Part shown: one piece after another, positions 34,680-46,206 of the stretch | How the letters are laid out: the number at the start of each line of letters is the position of its first letter | Numbering within the stretch: the stretch's first letter is position 1 | DNA from: Xiphydria camelus | Taxonomy: Eukaryota; Arthropoda; Insecta; Hymenoptera; Xiphydriidae | NCBI GenBank assembly: GCA_963678675.1 | Contig: OY783198.1 | Coordinates: 9,378,012 to 9,442,011 of the forward strand | Direction: 5' to 3' | Length of the DNA: 64,000 nucleotides | Made by a program: the position numbers and the translations under genes | Notes under the pieces: generated by a model | The model's database searches: none | The model's input: the letters and a program-made list of their open reading frames with translations, nothing else | Told to the model about the DNA's origin: nothing

Positions 34680-35225
34680 CACTAAATTTACGGAACCCCG
34701 TCAATTAGGAGGGCTGGTGGCGGATTTAGCAAATTTTGGCGCTAGTGAGAACAGCACCGTTTCTGTCGTATTTACCGACCGAGTTGTAACTTTTGAATGA
34801 AAAATTAAAAACATAACCTTTCCTGAACACAATTACCTTGGGTACTTGTCGATTTTTTGGAGTAAATCTCAAAACAACATGGTTTTTCTGTGTGTAGTTC
34901 CAAACTGTAAAAATAAATAAAAAATAAATACTATCATCTGTATTTGCGCGATTAATATGCGGTGTCTATTTCACAGCTGCCATTTACGTCCAGATTTGGC
35001 CAGCCCACCTAATTGGACGGGTGATTTATTCAGAGTGCCATTCAATTTCGATTATCTAGTAACCTGTGAGATTTTAGACTAAATTGGTGAAATACTTTTT
35101 TGTAGATTAGATTTCGTTGTACAAGGTAGGTATAGTAGCATAGACTGAAATTTCGTAATTATCGAGATAAAAATGACCGCCAAAATGATCATTTTAGAAC
35201 GTTGAAACCATCCGTAAATCTAGTG
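34680..35225. mobile_element. piggyBac-like MITE, sister of 18664-19257
   Basis: TTAA (34676-34679) then CACTAAATTTACGG. The right end is CCGTAAATCTAGTG then TTAA (35226-35229). 546 bp. The last 205 bp match the right part of the element at 18664. A 64-codon frame at its left end is not recognised. Confidence 0.7.
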
Positions 35226-35229
35226 TTAA

Positions 35230-36209
35230 ATAATAACACAAGTAGTTGTATGCATTCGTATAGGGTAAACCTAGTCGAATTTGCTGAAATTCATATTTCT
35301 TAAACTGTAGTACAAACAAGTAATCTGATCATTTGTTCAGCTTCTTCAGTGAAGAAAGAAGCAATGCAAATGAAAAGAATGCTCATTTTTACTGTAATTT
35401 AAAAAATACGAAAAGTTCATTTTATTCGCCATGGTTAACTTCAATGAATAAGAAAGATTGAACATAACGCCAGTGAATATTTGCCAAAGGTATTTGCAAA
35501 ATCAAAGAATTATTCTCAAAGACTCACGCTCTCAAGACTGCACTCTGTCTGCACCGAGTGTATCTCTCTCTGTTGTTGACGTAAAAGTATAACGAAGGAT
35601 GCAAATCTATTCAGTGCAGCCAATGCAGCTCAAGGGAAAATACTATAAGATAATGCTACACCGAAAGAACTCTTGGTTGGGTTAACAAAATACTTTCAAT
35701 GAGTACGAGCCAGCAAAACGTTTTTTTCGGAATCGCAAAATTCTTCGATTGATTTTACGAAAACTTTAATGGCAGAGCTAAACATTTGGATAATCCGACA
35801 AATATTTTTTTAGGTTGTCAAATTGACTCAACAAAATTATTTTGTTGGCTACTTTTTCTTTTAAATGTAGATAACGTTCCGCGGAGAGAGAGCGGGTAAA
35901 TGTGTCACGAAATGAACGGAGCAGCAGCGATCGAAAGTCTATAGAATGGAGTTACAGAAAACCGCGACTGAATAAGCTATATCCGTAATCATTTGATTGT
36001 GTAAAATCGCGATACTTTATTACGTGAAGAATGTATCGAGCACCAAGCCCGCGAAAAAAAATACATGTACATACACAGAGAGGTACTCGCCCACGCACAG
36101 CTAGAGTTGCCCGAAATTAATGATGTCGTTGAACTTTATTAGTATGCAAAAAAAACCGCGCGACGCTATTGCACTTGAATACGCGTGCTTTGAAACCAGA
36201 ACAATATAA
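35230..36209. other. Intergenic; one possible weak MITE
   Basis: The stretch at about 35662-35867 starts CACCGAAAGAACTCTTGG and ends near ACTTTTTCTTTTAAATG, loosely inverted. The similarity is too weak to call. No gene. Confidence 0.35.
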
Positions 36210-36468
36210 GACCCTGTCCAGACGAAGCGATTTACGCGCGATTCGAGCAACGAAACGCTCGACTGCATCTGGACGGAATAATTATATAAATCGCGCGACT
36301 ATGAGAAACTAGAGATCCATATTTTCCGTCCAGATGCAGTCGCACGATTCGAGTAGCGCGTTTCAAATCGCACGACTATAATAACTAGAGATTCATATAT
36401 TCCGTCCAGATGCAGTGGCGCGTTTCGTTGCTCGAATCGCACGTAAATCGCTTCATCTGGGCATAGCC
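36210..36468. mobile_element. PIF/Harbinger-like MITE, 259 bp
   Basis: TAA (36207-36209) then GACCCTGTCCAGACGAAGCG. The right end reversed is GGCTATGCCCAGATGAAGCG, followed by TAA (36469-36471). GATTTACG and GCGATTCGAGCAACGAAACG are inverted in both arms, and the centre repeats a TCCGTCCAGATGCAGT unit. Confidence 0.75.
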
Positions 36469-36471
36469 TAA

Positions 36472-38189
36472 GAAAGCACGCATCGACTTATACGCGGCTG
36501 CGTGTAGATAAAAAAATATAGCCGCCCCCGAGGCGCAACTCGTGTGAGAAACAGGCGCGAACACGCCCATGCATTGCAGCTCGTCACCTACTCTCTATGA
36601 ATGCAATACGATTCGAGAAAATGCAAAAGGCTAGAAGTTAATTCTTGATCGTTCGAACGTTTCGTCGAAATGCCACGCGAAGCAAATGAAATCCTAGGCG
36701 ATATAGGTAATACGGCTAAATCGATCTTCGAAAGAATTCTACCATACACCGAAGTTTGCGTAGTCGAATTAGTTTGCGTCGTACTAGTAGAATATCGACG
36801 AACGGAATGTTTCTTCGAATCGCGGACAGAAATTACGCGCAATTTGGAGAAACCAAATAGGAGAGGACGTGCTCGCGTTGATACAAAATAAGAACAATAT
36901 CTAGAAAGAAGCTTACTCGAGGCGAGCGTCGATGACCGGACAACGGGTAGCGTTCAAAGGCGTCTACCGACGTAAATTTTGAATTTGTCCGCTTCTTCAT
37001 GGGTTCAGCATTTTACGAGTACGATTACAGGCGTACCACGCCACAAAATATCATGGAAATATCGTTCGCAACGCACGCTACGACAGTCGGGGAAAAGTGA
37101 AGGAACGGCTACCTCTCCCGTAGCTGGCCGAGCAAGACTCGACAGGCGCGCGCCAGGGTGAGGGGAGCGCGCGAGGAGAGGGGACCAGTAGTCCATGCGA
37201 CGTATCCTGGATGAAATTTGACACATTCGCAACCGGCATATTTTTTCCATTTTTGATACTGAGTACCGACGAAAATAATGAAATTCTGAAGGTGGTTGCC
37301 GCAAACTTGAATCGTTAAAGCAAGGATAAAAATGATAAAATTTGTTTTGAAGTATCAATGTTGCAATTATGTGTTGTTTAAAATAAAACGATTTTTATAA
37401 TTTGTATACTTGCTTTATAGGTAGAATCGAATAAATCGACTCTCAATTGCAAAAACCGAAAAAATTTAATTTCGTCGATTATAGCGCCATCTGCCATGAA
37501 TCGAAAAAAATTTTTCAAATAAAAGTTATGTAGTTTTTAATGTAGAATGCGAATATGCAATCAAAAGTGGGGGTTCCTATTTAAGATTTTGAAGTTTCCC
37601 CCTGCCCCACCCACAGGGGTTGGGGTGTGGGCTCAATCTTGATATCATTTGATAGTTTTTAAAAAAATATCGGATACGTATTTTTTCGTTTCCCGTTCTG
37701 AAGCGTACTTTTCGAGATATTCAACCGTTTCCATACTTTACGGACACCCTGTATATGAAGTAACGTGATGAATTCAAGCCAGCGGTCGCGAATGTGTTAA
37801 TAAAAAGTATTTGCATACCATAGCGGGCCTCGAAATTCTACAAACGAATTGCTACAGCGGTTATGCATATCTCGATAGTTATATGGTTATAAGAGTCATC
37901 GCGGAAAAATGCAGTAAGATAAAGTCGCGATGGATTTACTAAGGAGTTTAAACTTCGATTGGCGTCGTGGAATCCCTGAGGTCGTAATTCAAACGATCGT
38001 CAACGTTATACAAATTGTACGACGTCAGTTAAGAGTTAAAAAGTATAATCTAGATTTTACTGGAATTACGTAAATTATATAAAAATACAGAGAGAGTATA
38101 GGTACTTCACTCACTATGGAAGAATTTTATTCCTGCTCCGGATTTCGGTGAAACTTAGCCTATGGTTTTTGGGGTGATTTTCGAGGCGC
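36472..38189. other. Intergenic; decayed transposon fragment at 37381-37757
   Basis: The segment ending TACTTTACGGACACCCTGTA has the GGACACCCTGTATA terminus common to many insect DNA-transposon remnants. The matching left end was not found. Frames near 36588-36891 and 37005-37358 on opposite strands are unsupported. Confidence 0.4.
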
Positions 38190-38263
38190 TTAAACGACTC
38201 GCCGGGTATAATATATATAACGGCATAATAGTTATAATATATTATACCCGGCGAGTCGTTTAA
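38190..38263. repeat. Strong hairpin, 27-bp arms, TTAA-bounded
   Basis: The left arm TTAAACGACTCGCCGGGTAT, continuing into AATATAT, is perfectly inverted at the right, ending at 38263. The loop is about 20 bases, AT-rich. It may be a tiny palindromic element or a transcribed hairpin; nothing decides between them. Confidence 0.7.
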
Positions 38264-38460
38264 CCGAATTTTCCGGCACTACCGTAACCTCGCCTCCTAC
38301 ACATACTCTCTTATCGTATAGAAATTTCCAGAAGGAAGAAACGTTATGTTTCATGGGATAAAAATGTTCCCAGGAGGCTTCGCAGATCGATGATAGGAAA
38401 TATACACCGTTCGCCATTTATATCTCGAAAGAGTTACGTATAAAGAAGACTAAACGATAT

Positions 38461-38616
38461 AGGGCCGGTTGATCCAACCCTCGAAGAGGAGGGGGACGCG
38501 TCCCCCGGATAAATCCGAGGGTCACCAATCACACTCGTTCTTTCGGGGTTTATCCGAAGCGTAGGTACATTTTATCCGGGGGGGGGGGGGGGGGGGGGGG
38601 TAGATTAACCGGTCCA
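38461..38616. mobile_element. Short MITE with poly-G tract
   Basis: The ends GGGCCGGTTGATC and, reversed, GGACCGGTTAATC are about 155 bp apart. The interior has GGATAAATCCGAGGG and a 23-base G run (38578-38600). Confidence 0.5.
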
Positions 38617-39409
38617 CGAACGTTCCTCGCGCGTGTGCGCTACTTAGTTGGAAAACGAGGTGTCGCTCTAACTTAATCCAGCCAAAAGTTGATAATAATT
38701 GCATTAAGTAGCAACACCACGTAAAGCATACCGAAGCGATATGAGAAAGTTCTATCTCACTTCCCCGTTGGCGCGATAAGGAGCGAGTGGGAGCGGCCGT
38801 GGGCGACTTTAAGTCTCGACCTAACGCAATATCGAGCGAAGGCGAGTGCTTTAAGTTGGGCTTGGATTATAGAAACCGGGATATAACCTGGATTAATCCG
38901 AAGGTACTCGAGGGAGAGCCAGTAGCGCGTTCGTTTATACGGTGCACTCACTAAAGAATCCTCGAAACGTCCCATCCGAGCACGAACCTCGCGATAATAC
39001 CATAGAAATATTGCCGCGACGTATAGCTCCGAGATTTGCAATATTACAAAAGCGGTTCTGCGATATATTACCGCGCGAGCTGCGCCGTATGGGTTTATAG
39101 ACTTTCGATTCTCGAAGCGCACTTCTGGTATAGGTATACCTATACTGGTTCACTTTACCGTAAGTCTTGATAAGGTCGGGACATATAGCCAATATTTTAC
39201 ACTCGAAGGAATGTACTTATAATTTCTATGTAAACTAATATGTGAAATTTTAAACACATTAGTGTATTAAAAATTTACAATATGTATACTCCACTCCATA
39301 ACTGAATTTATATTGGATCGAAAAGTACGCTACTCTATCTCTTCCTTTTTTGAAATTAATTTATATAACGGGCTTCGTTTTTCCACCTAAAAATGTGGAG
39401 ATATATCGC
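38617..39409. other. Spacer, nothing recognised
   Basis: Minus-strand frames of 85 and 121 codons overlap each other and have no recognisable family. Confidence 0.35.
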
Positions 39410-40190
39410 AAAGGTACATAGATTGAATTTAATCCGTAGATACTTGCTTAAAATTTCATGAATATGTAGTTTAAATTCACGCAGACGCGGGGCCCATTTT
39501 TCTAATTCCCACGAAGAATGTATCTTCTAGGTAAATTTATAACTGGTCAGTCAAGGGCATACATTTTAATCGTGAGAAACAGCTAAACCTCCAATTGTTT
39601 AACTTAATCGGTAGATACGTGCTTAAAATTTAATTAATGCAGTTTAAATTCACGTCGACGAGGACTACTTTTCTAATTTCCACAAAGAATTTATCTTCTG
39701 GGTAAATTTATAGCTTGTCAGTCAAGAACATAAATTGTAATTGAGAGAAACAGCTAAACACACCTCCAATCTCGTTTAATTTAATCCACAAATACGTGCT
39801 TAAAATTTCATGAATGTATGCACAAAGAAAAAAATAGTAGATTTGATTAAATTGGCGATCACGGGCGGTGAAACGCCGATTTAGTTACTTGAATTAAATA
39901 ATTTGGTTATTATAATGATTAAAAATTATTTGACGAAAACAAGCTGTAGTCGAGTCTAGCAAATTATTAGTTCAAGTAACTTGATTTGTGTTCCCCGCCC
40001 ATGACCGCTAATTTAGTCAAATCTATCACATTTTTTTCTGAGTGTAGTTTAAGTTCACGCAAACGAGACCCACTTTTCTAACTTCGCAAAGAATTTATCT
40101 TCTATGTAAACGTATAGCTGATCAGTCAAGAACATAAAGTGTAATCAAGAGAAACAGTCTCTAATCTGTAAACCAACATAATCATTAATA
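39410..40190. repeat. Tandem repeat, about 184-bp unit, three copies
   Basis: Units begin near 39415, 39600 and 39780. Each has an AATCCGTAGATAC-like start, then TGCTTAAAATTTCATGAAT, GTTTAAATTCACG, TTTCTAATT, AAGAATTTATCTTCT, GTCAGTCAAGAACATAAA and GAGAAACAG. The third is split by a MITE at 39819-40044. Confidence 0.8.
39819..40044. mobile_element. TA-type MITE inside the 184-bp array
   Basis: The left arm CACAAAGAAAAAAATAGTAG and the right arm reversed CACTCAGAAAAAAATGTGAT are followed inward by ATTTGATTAAATTGGCG-like and GGGCGG motifs. TA follows the right end. It interrupts a repeat unit, so the pre-insertion sequence is given by the neighbouring units. Confidence 0.75.
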
Positions 40191-40935
40191 GGATAAATTC
40201 TGATTCGAAGATATAGAAAAATCATCTTTCCTCAATTTGTTCATTTCTAAATAAAATGTTTATCCTGCAGATCCATCTTTGAGGAATACATTTTGTAAAA
40301 ATCCGAATTATAACGTAATTTCATAAAAATACAGAAAAAAAGAGAATTTAGAAATGAGTGTATCAAATTCAAAACTTTATGAAGGGTTATTAAGACTTCC
40401 AGCATGTCGCATTAAATTTCACGTAGAAATTCTCAATCCCCTGCCGTCGTGCGATGATTGCCAAATAATTATTCGCGTGCAATGTGAGCTCGAGTTGACG
40501 CGGCACGCGATCAGATACCGCACGAAATACACACACAACAACACGACGCAAACACGGACGCCGAGTACAAATTATATTTGGCCACCGCGTTTACTACGAT
40601 TTGTCGTCGGTGTATCCGCCGACACATCGTGAATCTTAATTGCACACAAATCTGCGGACGCGTCTCTCCCTGATCTCGTACTATATGGTCGACTGGAACG
40701 CGGAACGCAAAAGAGAATTACTAATTGAGAAAGCTACAGGGTAATCGCGCGTGATAACGTCCCTGACAGCCAAATATGCTGAAAAATCTGCAAGCCTTGC
40801 CGTTAGAATTGTAATAGCTGCGTCCTCTGTTGCTGACTGTTTGCAGCAAGGCGTGCAAGAGACTCGTGAGATACAGTACGCCGGCCACACACACGCACGC
40901 ACCGCACACCCTCTCACAGGATCGATCTTCACGTA
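40191..40935. other. Spacer, nothing recognised
   Basis: A 92-codon plus frame (40354-40632) has no recognisable family. Not called. Confidence 0.35.
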
Positions 40936-41148
40936 CACCCGTGCTCACGGAATCTGTCGCTGGTGACTTTTTTTAAACCTTATTTTTAAACGTACTAACC
41001 AGTGAACAATTAATTCTCATGCCCTCATTAGCTACGGTGACGTCTACTCTCGTTAATGAAAGCACGAGGATTGATTAATCATTGGTTAGTACGTTTAAAA
41101 ATAACATTTAAAAAAAGTCACCAGCGACAGATTCCGTGAGCCCGGGTG
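40936..41148. mobile_element. TA-type MITE, 213 bp, copy 2 of a near-identical pair
   Basis: TA flanks both sides (40934-40935 and 41149-41150). By eye it is identical to 32385-32597 except for one base in the right terminus (CCCGGGTG here against CACGGGTG). Confidence 0.9.
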
Positions 41149-41901
41149 TACGCTGTTGAATTTCGATCGGAGACTAACGGCAAGGCGTGCGGAAAAACTG
41201 CACGGCGTGCCAACAACTTTTCGTTAAAAAAAAATGCCGAAATTTTGCTGTCAGCGGTAGAGCAAATTTGCAAGCTCACACAGACAGCTGTGCTCTGACT
41301 TCGACAGTCGGGAAGAGAAACTGCAACGAACATAATTATTGTGTCGGAAGCAAAGTGGCGAACAAATTTAATTGCCATACATACCGCTGTAATAAGGAAT
41401 GACGATCGTCGAACGACTTCCATTCCGGCAGCTCTATCCTTTTATCTCTTGTAAACTGCCGAGCGACCCATGTAAACTTGATCAACGCGAACGCGAGAAC
41501 GTATACCACAATTTAAACGCGAATTAACTCGCGTACTTATTTAAAATAGCGAGACGCACTGCTGAAATGCCCCGCACACTTTTCAAAATCCTCTGCAGTC
41601 CACACGCGCCTTTGAACTGAATTCAATGGCGGCGCAATCAGCCGCGAAATTCGCTTCTCGACTGCTGCTGGTGGCACCATCTTAGAACTAACGGGCGAAC
41701 TGTTAAGTTTGATTGGTAAAAATTTGAATTAAATATAATTACAAGACACTTGGAATTAATTTTCTACAGAAGGAAATTGTAAAAGTAACTGTTCGACTAG
41801 CTATAAAATAATCTAAACGTGACGAATCTGAAGATTTTCCTCGTTTCCACCCACTCTACTTGATCCGCAGATAACCGGAAGTAACAATTTCTCGCGTAAA
41901 C
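41149..41901. promoter_or_regulatory. Upstream region of NDUFS6
   Basis: The spacer holds the presumed promoter and 5' leader of NDUFS6. No TATA box or other diagnostic element can be claimed. Short frames on both strands are unsupported. Confidence 0.35.
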
Positions 41902-42622
41902 ATGGCGAGCAAGAGAATGTTCTGTCTGCTTGGAAATTCGTCCGCAGTTTCCAAGTCAAATGTACCCGTGATAACCGTAGCCGCTCGTAGCAACTCCTCC
42001 TCGCAGTCCAATGATAAAGTGATTCACACTGGACAGGTACTCGAAATTCGCATGATCGTTTATGTCTTATTACGTAAAAGTGAGGTTATACATCAATCGT
42101 TTCTGATAAATCAGTTAAAACTCGAACGGGCGTTCCTAATTCTGTTTCAGGTATTCGAGGAAGACGATCGTAGACTCGCAAGATTTTTCGGCAGACCAAA
42201 GGAAGTCAATCCCAACTGGGCTATAGATTTAATAGCTCAAACGCCCCCGAATCCTTCAAAGAATAGAGTCATAGCTTGCGACGGTGGCGGAGGACCTCTC
42301 GGTCATCCGAAAGTTTACATCAATTTGGTAATAATACATAAAGTCTGTGATATATTTTTCCAACATAGCTATTACTGTCATGAAAAAGAAATTGATAAAT
42401 TTATTATAAAGCTTCATAACTGTCCGATATGAAGTTCCTCAGAGAGCTGCAAGTTTTTCAAGTCAAAGAAAACTTTCACGGACGTTTTTCAGTAGGCGAT
42501 TCATGCTTGAAAAACGAAATCCAACATTAGATTAAACATTTATTTTTACATACCAGGATAGACCCGGCAACCACTCCTGCGGATACTGCGGATTGCGTTT
42601 CTTCAAGGAAGATCATCATTAA
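41902..42622 (+). CDS. NDUFS6: NADH dehydrogenase iron-sulfur protein 6, mitochondrial
   Basis: Accessory subunit of respiratory complex I, in the matrix arm; it carries zinc and is needed for late assembly of the N module. Three exons: 41902-42036, 42151-42327 and 42557-42622, all phase 0, giving 125 residues, the usual length. The N-terminus is basic and Ser-rich, fitting a mitochondrial presequence. The body contains [19 protein letters not shown] and [13 protein letters not shown]. The zinc ligands of the C-terminal CHCC fold are visible: Cys88, His97, Cys112 and Cys115 (in ACDGGGG, LGHPK and CGYC). The start lies in AACATGG, a good context. AATAAA signals occur about 100 and 160 bases after the stop. 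It is convergent with SYS1, 273 bp apart. Identification is firm. Confidence 0.95.
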
Positions 42623-42895
42623 ACGGCATAACTCTTCAAAGAGAGTATAAATAGTACACAGTGATGTAAAAACAGGCTGTTATAACCGAGATGCAAAATG
42701 TTTCTTAGAGACTTTCCAGTTGAATAAACCTACACGTTGTAAAATGTAAGAACTTGGTCCTTCCGCTTCGTCTTGTCCGGTTGAATAAACCATCAGCGAA
42801 AACCACTCAGGTTCAAAAATTTATTTAACTTACAGCTTCGCGTTGCAATCAATAAATTAATTAGATCTCCTATATTTTCAAAAATACTCTTTTTC

Positions 42896-43378
42896 TTACA
42901 AGGCTGTTTTCTGACTGTTCATGCCCAACGGTATGGCTTGTAGCTCAGTCCTCATGCACAGAAATTCACCACATATGCACATTATACTCAGCGACACGAC
43001 GTTCAAGCACCACCAGCTGAAAGTTGCGGGGAAAGATCCGTTGTATCCCCAGCAGCATAACAAGTGTATAAAGTGAGCGGTACAGGCAAAGTCCATGCAC
43101 TGTTTCGTTCTCTGCACGAGCCACCATAACGCCAGTGACCCCACCAACGCGTTCAGGACAAAAATGGTTATAACCATCTTTCCGCCGAAATCCCGAACTT
43201 GAATTTCTTTATACTGAAAAGCGTAATCCAACGATTTGGTCGACCCCAACAGGGACGCCACTATCCAGATCCAAATTCCAAGGCTGCAATACATGATGGA
43301 TTGAACTGCGACTATTTGGGATATGATGAGAAACGGATCCCATGTTGTTTTACGAAATTGTCCGGCTATATTATTCAT
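42896..43378 (-). CDS. SYS1: SYS1-type Golgi trafficking membrane protein
   Basis: An integral Golgi membrane protein. In the family it binds the Arl3/ARFRP1-type GTPase and brings it, with downstream Arl1 and golgins, to the trans-Golgi. A single uninterrupted reading frame of 160 residues, close to the usual 155-160. It has the conserved start AGQFRKTTWDPFLIISQIV, about four hydrophobic segments (near residues 18-40, 67-88, 94-115, 118-139), TKQCMDFACTAHFIHLLCCW in the middle and GEFLCMRTELQAIPL near the end, all family hallmarks. No signal peptide. It is divergent from HAX1, whose start codon is 667 bp away, and convergent with NDUFS6. The 5' UTR could contain an intron not visible here. 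Confidence 0.93.
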   Translation of the reverse strand: MNNIAGQFRKTTWDPFLIISQIVAVQSIMYCSLGIWIWIVASLLGSTKSLDYAFQYKEIQVRDFGGKMVITIFVLNALVGSLALWWLVQRTKQCMDFACTAHFIHLLCCWGYNGSFPATFSWWCLNVVSLSIMCICGEFLCMRTELQAIPLGMNSQKTAL

Positions 43379-44045
43379 TGTAGTTTTTTGTGAAAACGTT
43401 CGTCGGATAGTCTTCTTTAAAGTTCATTTACGGATAAAATATACTCTACGCGAGAGAGATTCCTTTGTATATCTTCATCCTAGTTAGGTTAGGAAGCTGT
43501 AGCTCCTCCTAGAGAGAAATTAAATATTTATGGTAAGACGGCAGCCAACGATAATATTTACGTCTTTGGAGGTTAATTTTCTAGCAATGCTATTTTCTCC
43601 TTTGAAGTAGTGCAATAATTTTCGAAATTTCCTAGTGAAATGTGCGAGACGAACCTTTAACCTGCTCCACGAAGCGAGCACAGCAAACTGACACTACATG
43701 TAAAATACTTCTCGTCTTTTTGACCCGCCGTGAAAAAAAGTACGTAATTAATTTATCGGCTGAACAACCCTTTCGAAAAACACGAAATACAAAAAGTTTC
43801 AGTCCGCTGCAACGCATTTGCGCACACTAATTGTCAAAACACATTTTCGAGGTTATGTTTGATATCTATTAGAAAAAAAAAACGGGAACCGGAAACAGTT
43901 GCGCAGCGTACTACCTACCGTAGGTACTTCAAGAGCGCATGATCGCGTACATCGCGTATGATGCAATTTTGTTTTGACAGCTGGTTTGCAGCGTTTGCAG
44001 TCTGCTGCAGTCGCAGGCGAATTTTTGTGCGAAACTGAGGTAAAA
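43379..44045. promoter_or_regulatory. Divergent SYS1/HAX1 intergenic region
   Basis: Only 667 bp separate the two start codons, so the stretch must hold both 5' leaders and probably both promoters. No specific core-promoter motif is claimed. Confidence 0.5.
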
Positions 44046-45523
44046 ATGCCGATTTTTAATTTTTTCCGCAATCTTTTCGGTGGAAGTGACAATCAACCAC
44101 CACCACACAACGGGTAAGTAATGAAAAGGAAATGTCACTTCATTTTGAAAAACCAGAGTGATTTCGAATATTCGAGATCCGTGATAACCTTATCTTTCGT
44201 CCTTTTGCACAATATACCTATTGTTTATTTTTAGTTCTCGCAAAAAAAATGCGCAATTAAATGTATATCATTACTAATTGCCCCCTTAAATGTCGTTTTT
44301 AAAAATGTTATATAAAACTAACACTTTTTTCGTGATAATTTTTTTATCACAACTTTATTAGCCTATGTATGTATTAATTTCAAAACAATGATCCAGGTTT
44401 GAAGACCAATGGCACCACGGAGATAGCTTCAGACACCCTATTTGGCAAAATGACGACGGCGATGATGGAGATGACGATTTCAGGTAATTCCTTTCTCTTT
44501 GTACGCTCTGACACTTACAATAACTTTAACCGAGAACGCTACAATGAATTGGGACCAATTCCAGACACCCAGGCTTCCACAGCCACTTTAGAGTGTTCAG
44601 TGATCCGTTTGAAATGACACGCTATTTCGAATCTCAAATGGATGGCATCCTCAAGAATTTCTTTGGATTCGGTCACGACGGCATGATGTCGCCATTTGCA
44701 GGTACACAAGAATCAGTTTATCTTATCGACGTTAGGTGCATCTCTATATTATATCTGAATAGCTCGTTGCAAACTGCGCAGGATGAATGAATATTGTTAA
44801 TTTATTTAGGAAAGGAAACCATGGAAGCTTTGCCTCCGTCGATGCAACCAAGATCTAGGGGAAACTTGAGAGACGAATTTCTGAAACCCGGATATGAAAA
44901 TCCGAATCATGATCAACCTAAATTGGATGTAGACTTGGATGGCAAGTGAGTGTTCCGAATTATGTTATTTAGCGATCGACTTAGGATGTCACAAGACCTG
45001 CAGATCGCAATATCAATGATGCTGATTTTATCCAGACTTAACGCGGGCGACTTGTCGAGAGCCTGGAAGGGAGAGCAATCCGTAGAACCATACAATTCTC
45101 AAAGTCAACCTAACTTTCACTCGTTCGGAAAATCTATCTCCACTAAAATCATACGCCGATCGGACGGGACGATGGAGCAGCATCGAACTGTCCGAGATAG
45201 CGACGGAAACGTGGAAACCACGGTAACCAGACAAATCGGGGATAAAATGCAAACGATCGTGACGAAAAGGGACAAAGACGGCGTTGAGACTCAATCTTTA
45301 GATCTAGTTAACGTGGATGAGAGTGAGTTGATAAAAAAATTTACTTATTTCAAAATGAATTTGCATTTTTGTACCTTGAGAGAAACATTAACTGACGACT
45401 CTTTCAGGCGAATTACCGGAATTTGAAAAGAAATGGACGTCTACGGTCGAACCCAGCGACGAGGTAAAATGGTCGCTAAATTTTCCCTGGCTTAAATTCT
45501 TCGGACCCACCCCAAAATTGTAA
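44046..45523 (+). CDS. HAX1: HAX1 homologue (HCLS1-associated protein X-1)
   Basis: A mitochondrial intermembrane-space protein that supports cell survival and membrane-protein quality control. Six exons: 44046-44113, 44397-44483, 44565-44701, 44810-44945, 45036-45322 and 45408-45523, giving 276 residues (human about 279). Family signs: the N-terminal FNFFRNLFGG; a short acidic run at residues 42-50; RVFSDPFEMTRYFESQMDGI around the middle; and the conserved C-terminal block GKSISTKIIRRSDGTMEQ with VRDSDGNVETTVTR. A C-terminal NFPWLKFFGPTPKL resembles the membrane-associating tail. Every junction keeps frame. AATAAA occurs about 150 bases after the stop. It is divergent from SYS1. Firm at family level; cellular role inferred from homologues. 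Confidence 0.9.
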
Positions 45524-46206
45524 TATGTATTATTATGTAGACTTGAAACGCGAAACGACACCACACTTGAATTGACAAATCTCCGCTAGTCGCGATAGAT
45601 GAAACGTTTGTTTAGCCTGAATCTGTAGAGTGATATTTAAAGGGGATGGAGATCCAAACTTGTATGAAATTGAAATAAACGAATGAAAACCAAGTCTGTG
45701 TCGACACATTTTCCATCGTAAGTGTTCGCTGTATATTATATTCTATATACTTGGCGTAAGAGTTAAAATGCCGGAAGCAATTCGCAACTATAAATTCGTT
45801 TATTTCATTGTATACGATTCTGTACATGCCATGTATATACAGTCTAATAAAGTCTATTCTAAGTGTAACCGAACCACTTTGCATCTCTGTAGTGGTTTGT
45901 CGTTCTCACGCGAAAAGGCATGCGTGTCTCACTGAAAAATTACACAATTTCTATTACTCAACTAGAGAATGTCTCTCTGTATACCTATTAACATATTTAC
46001 GCACCACTGTATCTTTAATAATACCTGCTAAAAATATAATTACGTGTAAGCATCCCATTAGTCGGATATATTCTTTGCGTTGACACTCTACCTCGCGTCA
46101 GTATACCATTCGCATCAATTTAAATTGTATACCTACACACACGGTAAAAATAAAGCAGAAAACTTGAAAATCATCTTCTGGGAATTCTCCGATTTCTATT
46201 GTAATA

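Noticed and set aside
35662..35867. Possible MITE starting CACCGAAAGAACTC
   Set aside because: Inverted similarity between the ends is too weak and no target duplication is clear.
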